From a virus, in the IMG/VR virus record IMGVR_UViG_3300031521_000286, positions 1 through 28,968 of that record: a stretch of 28,968 bases of DNA. The stretch is one strand, 5' to 3'. How positions within the stretch are numbered: the first letter of the stretch is position 1; each line of letters starts with the position of its first letter. Shown piece by piece: positions 1 through 5,550 of this stretch. Made by a program: the position numbers and the translations under genes. The notes beneath the pieces were generated by a model, which had not been told where the DNA came from, ran no database searches, and worked only from the letters and a program-made list of their open reading frames with translations.

Positions 1-116
1 ATTTAGTTGATGATAAATTTTATAACACAAAAAATATACCAATTTCAAATGAAAGTATTAAAAAAATATTCGGTGATGAATATTTTGAATTTTTAAATAG
101 TGAAAAATTAATATAA
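1..116 (+). CDS. 3' end of an unknown protein (partial)
   Basis: An open frame enters from the left edge (first complete codon at 3) and ends at TAA 114-116, giving the last 37 residues of a protein. The fragment is Lys/Asp/Glu-rich and ends in FLNSEKLI; nothing in it identifies a family. The next gene starts 3 bases after the stop, so the two are probably co-transcribed. The call rests only on the open frame and tight spacing. Confidence 0.5.
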   Translation, partial: LVDDKFYNTKNIPISNESIKKIFGDEYFEFLNSEKLI

Positions 117-119
117 AAT

Positions 120-416
120 ATGAATATAACAGAATTACCAATATATGAAATGGAAATTATACCATTGACAGAAAAAGAAAAAAACCAAGAAATACATTAT
201 GGTACTAATGGTGGATTTACAATATGGATAGGTGGTGGAAGATGTCAAGATGGACATTTTATGGGAAATCATTATTATGATAATAAAGAACGTGGTGAAC
301 TATTAGTAGAATATATTACAAAGGTATGTAAACAACATCATGTATCAATAGTTGATACTATACAACAAATTGATAATAATTTAAGAATAAATGATGTAAA
401 ATATAAAAAGTTATGA
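120..416 (+). CDS. Hypothetical protein, 98 aa
   Basis: The frame codes for 98 residues from ATG to a TGA that overlaps the ATG of the next gene, the coupling typical of phage operons. A Gly-rich stretch (residues about 30-47) contains WIGGGRCQDGHFMGNHYY, with Cys and His residues that might bind metal, followed by a helical C-terminal half. I recognise no family. Spacing to both neighbours is tight and no promoter is visible between them, so it probably belongs to one multicistronic unit reaching 634. Confidence 0.7.
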   Translation: MNITELPIYEMEIIPLTEKEKNQEIHYGTNGGFTIWIGGGRCQDGHFMGNHYYDNKERGELLVEYITKVCKQHHVSIVDTIQQIDNNLRINDVKYKKL

Positions 417-634
417 TAAGTTTAGGTAATAATTGCTATTGTTACAATGAAGAGTGTAATCAAAAAGAATGGGAGAAACAAGGTAAAGAAGGTAAACGAC
501 AATATACCGTAGTAAGTGATTTTTGGTGTAAAGCATTTAAAATAGATGGTAAGACACCAAGGAGACCAAAATGTCCTTACTGTAAAAAAGCAATGACAGT
601 CACCGCAAATATGTCAGATGATTGGGATTATTAA
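413..634 (+). CDS. Small zinc-ribbon-like protein, 73 aa
   Basis: The ATG overlaps the stop of the preceding gene (ATGA). The protein has CYCYNEEC near residues 8-15, a further Cys at about 39, and CPYCKK at about 54-59. Two Cys clusters separated by about 40 residues are the usual layout of a zinc ribbon, so metal binding and a role in nucleic-acid or protein contacts are likely by inference. No specific family is recognised. It is the last gene before the host-type promoter at 641-672. Confidence 0.65.
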   Translation: MISLGNNCYCYNEECNQKEWEKQGKEGKRQYTVVSDFWCKAFKIDGKTPRRPKCPYCKKAMTVTANMSDDWDY

Positions 635-640
635 AAAATA

Positions 641-672
641 TTTGGTAGTTTGAAATATTTGTATTATCTTTG
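641..672 (+). promoter_or_regulatory. Bacteroidetes-type vegetative promoter
   Basis: TTTG at 641-644 and TATCTTTG at 665-672 are separated by 20 bp, matching the known Bacteroidetes consensus TTTG/TAnnTTTG. It lies 29 bases upstream of the ATG at 702. A near-identical copy lies at 26792-26823. Confidence 0.8.
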
Positions 673-701
673 TCCATTATTAATAATTAAACAAATTAAA
701 A

Positions 702-1016
702 ATGGAAAGAATTATAAGTAAATTGAAAAGACTTGACTTGTCTAATATTTCAAAACAAGATGCTAATGATATGATAGATTTTATTTTAACACTTGATAAA
801 AGTGAAATTAAAACTGCATTGTGTGTGATGATTGATTTTTTTTCTGCTACATTCGATGACAATGATATTTTTAGATTTGAAGATAATATTGAAAGTTTCA
901 TGGAAACTATTTGTAGCAACAAAAAAATTGAACCATATTTAGAAGAAATTCAATATGAAATTGAGAATCAAGATATTGAAAGTTATCTTGATAGAATTAG
1001 ACCATTATATAATTAA
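702..1016 (+). CDS. Hypothetical acidic protein, 104 aa
   Basis: First gene after the promoter at 641-672, so probably an early or middle gene read by the host polymerase. The protein is acidic and predicted largely helical, with Leu/Ile heptad-like spacing and a pattern of short helices (SNISKQDANDMIDFILTL, then YLEEIQYEIENQDIESYL). No membrane segment, signal or catalytic motif is visible. The next gene begins 13 bases after its stop. Function unknown; a small regulatory or host-takeover protein is only a guess. Confidence 0.7.
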   Translation: MERIISKLKRLDLSNISKQDANDMIDFILTLDKSEIKTALCVMIDFFSATFDDNDIFRFEDNIESFMETICSNKKIEPYLEEIQYEIENQDIESYLDRIRPLYN

Positions 1017-1028
1017 AATAGATAAATT

Positions 1029-1355
1029 ATGTCAGAAAAGAAAATAGATTTAGAAAAATTGTTCGAAAAACATGCTAATTGTCATGCATCTTATGATGCA
1101 ACTGAAAGAACATTAGACGAAGATGCATTTAAAGAAGCTATGTTAGATTTTGGTAAGCAATTACTTGAATTAGCAGCAGAAAATGCTATTAATCAATTTT
1201 GGGGAATGCATGATTATCATGGAGATCATGATTGTTTTAAATTGGATGAAGAAGGATGCTATACAACTAATTATACCAATGAAGATGGAAATGATGTTGA
1301 ATTATCATTTCATTTTGATAAACAATGTATTATCGACACAATTAATCAAATATAA
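1029..1355 (+). CDS. Hypothetical protein, 108 aa; paralogue of the next gene
   Basis: It starts with MSEKKIDLEKLFEKH and contains AMLDFGKQLLELAAENA at about residues 37-53, which recurs almost unchanged in the gene at 1363-1578. The C-terminal half is rich in His, Asp and Asn and ends in DKQCIIDTINQI, again matched in the neighbour. The two genes therefore look like a tandem duplication in which this copy has an extra segment (about residues 54-95) with GMHDYHGDHDC, possibly metal binding. No family is recognised. Confidence 0.7.
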   Translation: MSEKKIDLEKLFEKHANCHASYDATERTLDEDAFKEAMLDFGKQLLELAAENAINQFWGMHDYHGDHDCFKLDEEGCYTTNYTNEDGNDVELSFHFDKQCIIDTINQI

Positions 1356-1362
1356 TTATTTT

Positions 1363-1578
1363 ATGTTAGAAAAGAAAATAAATTTAGATGAAATAATTAA
1401 TATATGTATTAATAAAGATTATGAATCAAAATATAACAACATATGTAAAGATTCTATGTTAGAATTTGGTAAACAACTTCTTGAATTAGCTTGTGAAAAC
1501 GCAGATATAGACTATGAAGGTGGTATACCTGGTATTGATAAACAAACAATCAGAAACACTATTAAACAAGTAGAATAA
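1363..1578 (+). CDS. Hypothetical protein, 71 aa; paralogue of the preceding gene
   Basis: The frame is open further upstream, but that part overlaps the preceding gene; the ATG at 1363 gives MLEKKINLDEI, which aligns with the start of the 1029 protein and leaves a 7-base gap. SMLEFGKQLLELACENA and DKQTIRNTIKQVE match the paralogue. It is shorter, lacking the His/Asp-rich insert. Function unknown. It is the last gene before a candidate structured RNA and terminator. Confidence 0.7.
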   Translation: MLEKKINLDEIINICINKDYESKYNNICKDSMLEFGKQLLELACENADIDYEGGIPGIDKQTIRNTIKQVE

Positions 1579-1581
1579 AAT

Positions 1582-1715
1582 ATTATGTTACTGACCACAT
1601 TATATGGAAAGTAGACCAATGGACATTATGTGATTAATGGTTGCAGTATATTGGATGCGCACTTCTTTCTTGTAACGTAATTTTCCACCACTTATTTAAT
1701 AAGTGGTGGGTTTTT
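1582..1715 (+). ncRNA. Candidate structured RNA ending in a terminator
   Basis: This gap carries no convincing ORF and is clearly richer in G+C (about 37% over 1591-1680) than its surroundings. Positions 1582-1591 can pair with 1672-1681 (10 bp, one G-U), closing a region of about 80 nt. Inside it 1596-1603 can pair with 1625-1632 (7 of 8 bp), and 1643-1645 with 1656-1658. The closed domain is followed directly by the terminator at 1685-1715. It could be a small phage RNA or the structured 3' end of the upstream mRNA. No known RNA family is recognised, and it does not fold as a tRNA. Confidence 0.3.
1685..1715 (+). terminator. Rho-independent terminator
   Basis: A 10-bp perfect stem (CCACCACTTA at 1685-1694 with TAAGTGGTGG at 1700-1709), a TTTAA loop and then GTTTTT. 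It ends the unit begun at 641. Its T-run merges into the late-type promoter motif of the next gene. Confidence 0.9.
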
Positions 1716-1730
1716 ATATATAATAAAAAT
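1711..1730 (+). promoter_or_regulatory. Late-type promoter motif
   Basis: TTTTTATATATAATAAAAAT lies 12 bases upstream of the ATG at 1743 and directly follows the terminator stem. The same motif precedes several virion genes in this window. Confidence 0.5.
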
Positions 1731-1742
1731 AAAAATAAAATT

Positions 1743-2243
1743 ATGATTAAAAAATTTCATGAAATGTTTGAATCATTCGAACAAGTAACAAATGAAACAT
1801 ATGAAGATTTCAAAAATTCAATAATAACAATGGATGAATTTATAGATAATCTAAAAATAAAAGTAGATGTAAGATCAAATATTTTTTATCATTTTAGTCT
1901 ATCAGTATACGGATTTAAATTTATTAATTCCGCACCATGTTTAAAATATGACACAGATGATTATATTTTAAATAAAATAATATTACCAAGAAAATCACAT
2001 TGGTATGAACAATATGTTGGTAAAATGTTTGAACAATTTATTGAACAAAATGAAATAGTAAATGATGATACATCACTTAATGATAGATTATATGTATATG
2101 AAAGCGAACCATTAGAACCAAAAACTTTTAGTTATTTTAATTTTAGAAATGGTTCAATGAATTATGAAAAACTTAAATTAATTAAATTATTTGATAGAAT
2201 TGATATTCGTGGAAATGATAAATATCTATATAGAGTAAAATAA
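1743..2243 (+). CDS. Hypothetical protein with capsid-targeting-like N-terminus, 166 aa
   Basis: The frame is open back to 1641, but that extension would run through the terminator at 1685-1715; the ATG at 1743 sits just after the late-type promoter and is preferred. The protein begins MIKKFHEMFESFEQ, a looser version of the tag seen at 2261, 3793, 4225 and 4542. The remainder is mixed alpha/beta with no recognised domain. By analogy with T4 internal proteins, whose N-terminal propeptide directs them into the prohead and is cut by the gp21 protease, this may be an internal head protein. That role is inferred. Confidence 0.65.
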   Translation: MIKKFHEMFESFEQVTNETYEDFKNSIITMDEFIDNLKIKVDVRSNIFYHFSLSVYGFKFINSAPCLKYDTDDYILNKIILPRKSHWYEQYVGKMFEQFIEQNEIVNDDTSLNDRLYVYESEPLEPKTFSYFNFRNGSMNYEKLKLIKLFDRIDIRGNDKYLYRVK

Positions 2244-2260
2244 AAATAAATAATATAAAA

Positions 2261-2620
2261 ATGATAACAAAATATAACAATTTCATAAACGAAAATTCAA
2301 ATACTGATGATTTAGAATTAACTAATTTCAGACAATCTATTGAAGGATACGGTGAACCAAAAGAAAAATATTCATATTCTAATAATGAAGATGTGGATAA
2401 AACATATGATATAATAGAAAGTATTATATTTAATAATTTAGTTGCACAAAAAATGTTATCATATAATAATGAAGTTGATGCTGAATTGGATAATAACATT
2501 GAACAAGATTTTAAATTTTTAGATAGCGTTAATGCTGAATTTAGTAAAGGTGAATTAAATATTGGTGACACACCTAAAGATGTGTTTATTAAAGAATATA
2601 TTAAACATTCCATGAAATAA
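2261..2620 (+). CDS. Hypothetical protein with capsid-targeting-like N-terminus, 119 aa
   Basis: It starts 17 bases after the preceding gene and begins MITKYNNFINENSN. The I-N-E followed by N matches the (I/L)-x-E cut site known for the T4 prohead protease, 11 residues from the start. The mature part would be acidic and helical (DNNIEQDFKFLDSVNAEF, then FIKEYIKHSMK at the C-terminus). No catalytic motif is visible. Probably expressed late with 1743, from the same promoter. A packaged internal protein is the working guess. Confidence 0.65.
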   Translation: MITKYNNFINENSNTDDLELTNFRQSIEGYGEPKEKYSYSNNEDVDKTYDIIESIIFNNLVAQKMLSYNNEVDAELDNNIEQDFKFLDSVNAEFSKGELNIGDTPKDVFIKEYIKHSMK

Positions 2621-2621
2621 T

Positions 2622-2652
2622 TTTATTATTCCAAATATTTGTATTATCTTTG
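2622..2652 (+). promoter_or_regulatory. Bacteroidetes-type vegetative promoter
   Basis: TATCTTTG at 2645-2652 is preceded by AATATTTGTAT, as in the promoters at 641 and 26792. The upstream element is only TTTT/TTTA at 2621-2625. It lies 17 bases upstream of the ATG at 2670. Confidence 0.65.
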
Positions 2653-2669
2653 TATCAAATAAAAACAAT

Positions 2670-3179
2670 ATGGACAAACTAATATCAGAACTTAAAGACC
2701 AAACGGTTTCCCTTAAAGAACAATATATTGTTAAAACAATTGAATGGACTGAAAAGGATTATAAACGTAATGTTGAAAAAGCATCATGGAATGAAGAACA
2801 ATGGGCAAAACACTTAGGTGTTAGAACAAGAAATGTTGATGGATATATTTTATTTCATGATGGATTTTATAATACCAAGGAATCAAAGACATGGTATAAT
2901 GAAAGAAATACTGCTATTAGTATTAAAAATTTAGGATTAGAAAAATATACAGAAAAAAATGTCCGTGCTGCTAAGTTGCATTATGCAAATTCTATATTTA
3001 AATTAGCAGAACGAATTATAAAAAAAGGATTAGATAAAGATAATTTAACCCTTAAAACTACCCACATTGGTGTCAATATTGATACAAATATCACCGATGG
3101 TGCAAACACTGTGAAAGCGTTTACCATATTAGCTTACGGTGATGTTCAAAGACCACATTATAGATACTTAGTAAAATGA
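2670..3179 (+). CDS. Hypothetical protein, 169 aa
   Basis: First gene behind the host-type promoter at 2622-2652. The N-terminal part is charged and helical; residues about 48-75 are aromatic-rich (GYILFHDGFYNTKESKTWY); a helix (AKLHYANSIFKLAERIIKKG) follows; the C-terminus (THIGVNIDTNITDGANTVKA, ending RPHYRYLVK) is beta-rich. Nothing identifies a catalytic family, although the well-ordered C-terminal part suggests a conserved phage protein. Its TGA overlaps the ATG of the next gene, so 2670-3764 forms a tightly coupled three-gene unit. Confidence 0.75.
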   Translation: MDKLISELKDQTVSLKEQYIVKTIEWTEKDYKRNVEKASWNEEQWAKHLGVRTRNVDGYILFHDGFYNTKESKTWYNERNTAISIKNLGLEKYTEKNVRAAKLHYANSIFKLAERIIKKGLDKDNLTLKTTHIGVNIDTNITDGANTVKAFTILAYGDVQRPHYRYLVK

Positions 3180-3499
3180 AAGAATACTTAAAAAATAACA
3201 TATATTGGTTATTATTTATTAACCAATTTTTCATATATAAACTTGAAAAAAAGTACAATGTAAGTATTTATTTAGCAGAAAGTACTATATCAAGTCATAT
3301 GTTTTTAGATATTGAATTCGATTTTAAAGAAAGTGCATGGACTAAGGAAAATTTTAAACTTCATATTCATTCATCTAATGCTATCAATATGTTAAATGAT
3401 AGAGAATATTTAATATCAAATATAGAACATGTTGTAAATGACCGAATAAATAGTCGTATCGAAACAAATAAATTATATTCTAAAATAAATGGAAAATAA
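3176..3499 (+). CDS. Hypothetical protein, 107 aa
   Basis: The ATG overlaps the TGA of the preceding gene (ATGA), implying translational coupling. The N-terminus has a short hydrophobic stretch (IYWLLFINQFFIY, about residues 9-21) that is probably too short and too aromatic for a clear membrane anchor but could be peripheral. The rest is mixed alpha/beta with no known motif. It overlaps the following gene by 11 bases. Function unknown. Confidence 0.65.
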   Translation: MKEYLKNNIYWLLFINQFFIYKLEKKYNVSIYLAESTISSHMFLDIEFDFKESAWTKENFKLHIHSSNAINMLNDREYLISNIEHVVNDRINSRIETNKLYSKINGK

Positions 3500-3764
3500 T
3501 AAAAAAGAAATCGAAAAGAAAAATAGATTATTTGATTACCTTTTAAGTATTGGTTTTGATAAGCTATTTATAGTGGATATAAATATTCATCCACAACATT
3601 TAATAATTTTTAGACATATTGAATTTTATCGTGAACAGATTTTAGTTTTTCCTAATTATGATGAATTGCAATACTATAATTATGAAATAGCAATGAAATT
3701 TCTTGATGATTGGGGTTACTTAGATGATAATGAACTAAAAATATTTAAAAAATTATTTTTGTAA
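3489..3764 (+). CDS. Hypothetical protein, 91 aa
   Basis: It overlaps the end of the preceding gene by 11 bases in another frame; the start ATGGAAAATAATAAA is A-rich, as is usual for Bacteroidetes translation starts. The protein has a charged N-terminus, then alternating hydrophobic strands (DKLFIVDINIHPQHLIIF) and an acidic C-terminal helix. No family is recognised. It closes the three-gene unit that begins at 2670. Confidence 0.65.
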   Translation: MENNKKEIEKKNRLFDYLLSIGFDKLFIVDINIHPQHLIIFRHIEFYREQILVFPNYDELQYYNYEIAMKFLDDWGYLDDNELKIFKKLFL

Positions 3765-3792
3765 ATTAATATATAAAGAAAAAATATTATAG

Positions 3793-4221
3793 ATGAAACA
3801 TCTAAACACGTATAATGAAAATATGGATACACATTATGAAATTTTCAAAGGTGAAATAGAACGAATTGAAAGTATACCCGAAGATATTAAAATAAATGAT
3901 TATATAAAATCTCATTTATTTCAAAAAGGTGGAAATTATTATTTTGAAGATGACACTAATAGATTAATAAAAGTAGATATTCAGTTTGAAGGTGATGATA
4001 TTATTATTTTAAAAGGTGAAAAATATAAATTATCAAAGGATGCTATATATCCAGGTGCTATATATTTTGATTTACGATATCCTGATGAAATTAATGAATT
4101 ATCTGAACATAACCGTGATTCCCATGTAGATTTTGGATATAAACTGCATCTTAGTAATAATAAAGGTAGTAAATGGATAAACGCAAATGATTGTGACTTT
4201 GTTGCAAAAAAAATGAATTAA
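3793..4221 (+). CDS. Hypothetical protein with capsid-targeting-like N-terminus, 142 aa
   Basis: It begins MKHLNTYNENMDTHYEIF. The first seven residues are identical to those of the 4542 protein, while the rest differs, so the tag is shared without overall homology. Unlike its neighbours it lacks an I-N-E in register. The body is mostly beta (DDIIILKGEKYKLSKDAIYP, then GYKLHLSNNKGSKWINAN), suggesting a small barrel. It is first of a tight trio (gaps of 3 bases and then an ATGA overlap) with 4225 and 4542. An internal head protein is inferred from the tag only. Confidence 0.7.
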   Translation: MKHLNTYNENMDTHYEIFKGEIERIESIPEDIKINDYIKSHLFQKGGNYYFEDDTNRLIKVDIQFEGDDIIILKGEKYKLSKDAIYPGAIYFDLRYPDEINELSEHNRDSHVDFGYKLHLSNNKGSKWINANDCDFVAKKMN

Positions 4222-4224
4222 TAT

Positions 4225-4545
4225 ATGAAAAAAATACAAACATTTAATCAACATATAAATGAAAATAAAACAAATGATGAAACAACACCCGAATATTATT
4301 TAAAACAATATAGAGATGATGAAGTATTCACAAGTATTAAAAGAATAAAACGTGGTGAATTTAAAGATACCCAATATACAGGTCCTGAATATCGTGAATT
4401 ATTCATGGAATGGTATAATAAAATAAAACCATACTTAGATAATAATGATGAATGGGGTGCTTTGGAAATTTTAATTGATTGGGATGAAGAAACATTAGCA
4501 AAAATGGATATATACAGTTTAGTAAAAAAATATTTTAAAAAATGA
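4225..4545 (+). CDS. Hypothetical protein with capsid-targeting-like N-terminus, 106 aa
   Basis: It begins MKKIQTFNQHINENKT; I-N-E at residues 11-13 followed by N fits the T4 prohead-protease cut rule. The mature part is charged and helical, with YLKQYRDDEVFTSIKRIKRG and YRELFMEWYNKIKPYL, and ends in KKYFKK. It lies 3 bases after 3793-4221 and its TGA overlaps the next ATG, so the three tagged genes are translated together. No enzymatic motif is seen. Confidence 0.7.
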   Translation: MKKIQTFNQHINENKTNDETTPEYYLKQYRDDEVFTSIKRIKRGEFKDTQYTGPEYRELFMEWYNKIKPYLDNNDEWGALEILIDWDEETLAKMDIYSLVKKYFKK

Positions 4546-5120
4546 AACATTTAAACACATACACAGAACATATCAATGAATGGGTATCAAACCTTTCAAA
4601 AGTAAGAAACTTTCCAACTTACGGTGATAGTAATAGGTTTGATGATAAAAAAGCTATTAAAAAATTTGAAAATGAAACAGATTTTTATTCTATATACAAT
4701 GTAAACAAACATGATATTGGTAAATATCTTAATACATGGTTCAAAGGTAAACATTCAGAATTTAAAACTTATGTAACCAATGATGAAATGTGGACTGTTA
4801 AAAAAGTTGATAAAGATACAGCAATGCATTTGTATAATCAAGAATATAATCCTGTTTCAATTAGAATTGTTTGTCCAACAGGTGTAAAATTCATTAAAAA
4901 TGAACAAGGTGAAGATTTATATAATATGGTAGCAAGAATTCATTCAATTGATGATTCTTCATACGGTATATGGTTCAACCAAATACCATATTCAGAATTA
5001 GAAGATATTAGAACTAATATTATGAAATGGATGAACACTAAACCACTTTTAAACGGTGAAGAATTTTTAGATTATTGTGTTGAAATGGGTGCAGACCAAA
5101 ATGAAAAGGATTATAATTGA
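4542..5120 (+). CDS. Hypothetical protein with capsid-targeting-like N-terminus, 192 aa
   Basis: It begins MKHLNTYTEHINEWVSNL; I-N-E at residues 11-13 again fits the T4 prohead-protease rule. The body contains KKAIKKFENETDFYSIYNVN and later IRIVCPTGVKFIKNEQGEDL, with IHSIDDSSYGIWFNQIPYSE, and looks like a compact alpha/beta domain of unknown function. It is the last of the three-gene tagged unit and is followed by a weak hairpin (5121-5143) and a good terminator at 5161-5189. If packaged, it would enter the host with the DNA; its effect cannot be told from sequence. Confidence 0.7.
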   Translation: MKHLNTYTEHINEWVSNLSKVRNFPTYGDSNRFDDKKAIKKFENETDFYSIYNVNKHDIGKYLNTWFKGKHSEFKTYVTNDEMWTVKKVDKDTAMHLYNQEYNPVSIRIVCPTGVKFIKNEQGEDLYNMVARIHSIDDSSYGIWFNQIPYSELEDIRTNIMKWMNTKPLLNGEEFLDYCVEMGADQNEKDYN

Positions 5121-5160
5121 TTTGTAGCATAAACTACTACAAAAATTAATATTTGTAACA

Positions 5161-5189
5161 AAAACCACAAAATGATTTGTGGTTTTTTT
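5161..5189 (+). terminator. Rho-independent terminator
   Basis: AAAACCACAAA (5161-5171) pairs with TTTGTGGTTTT (5176-5186) around a 4-base loop and is followed by more T. As at 1685, its T-run runs into a late-type promoter motif. Confidence 0.85.
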
Positions 5190-5201
5190 ATATATAATAA
5201 G
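5183..5201 (+). promoter_or_regulatory. Late-type promoter motif
   Basis: TTTTTTTATATATAATAAG begins inside the terminator T-run. It lies 31 bases upstream of the GTG at 5233, which is the main reason to think that a gene follows. Confidence 0.4.
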
Positions 5202-5232
5202 TATTTATATAAAAATAAAACAAATACTATAC

Positions 5233-5484
5233 GTGTATAACAAAATTCCGCACACTCAATACAAAGATTTTATTGTTTTTTTAAAAAATAACAACTTTTC
5301 TTATAAAAAAGAAAAAGAAACCCTTTTTTATAAAAAATTAAATCTAATCATAAGAATAAATGCATCAACTGTTGATATTGATGTATTAACGGAATCACGA
5401 TGTTATTCTTTTACAAGGGAAACGACATCAGATTTATTAATAACATTTGTTGGGTATTTTAATACAATGTCAGAACACGCTTAA
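5233..5484 (+). CDS. Hypothetical protein, 83 aa, probable GTG start
   Basis: The open frame reaches back to 5179, but that part lies in the terminator. There is no in-frame ATG near the beginning; GTG at 5233, behind the late-type motif, gives a protein of 83 residues beginning (M/V)YNKIPHTQYKDFIVFLKN. The sequence alternates charged helical and beta segments (LNLIIRINASTVDIDVLTES) and looks protein-like. No family is recognised. The lack of an ATG lowers confidence. It lies directly before the large virion gene at 5551. Confidence 0.45.
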   Translation: MYNKIPHTQYKDFIVFLKNNNFSYKKEKETLFYKKLNLIIRINASTVDIDVLTESRCYSFTRETTSDLLITFVGYFNTMSEHA

Positions 5485-5516
5485 TTTTCCACACTAAAAC
5501 AAAAATTGCTTACTAA

Positions 5517-5536
5517 TTTTTATATATAATAAAAAA
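5517..5536 (+). promoter_or_regulatory. Late-type promoter motif
   Basis: TTTTTATATATAATAAAAAA lies 14 bases upstream of the ATG of the large virion gene at 5551. It is the cleanest match to the proposed late consensus. Confidence 0.55.
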
Positions 5537-5550
5537 TACAATAACAAATA

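Noticed and set aside
1582-1681. tRNA gene
   Set aside because: The gap has paired arms, but there is no 7-bp acceptor stem with a GTTC-type T loop or an anticodon arm in the right spacing.
1641-1742. N-terminal extension of the 1743 gene
   Set aside because: It would cross a perfect 10-bp terminator stem and T-run, and the peptide would place codons in the hairpin.
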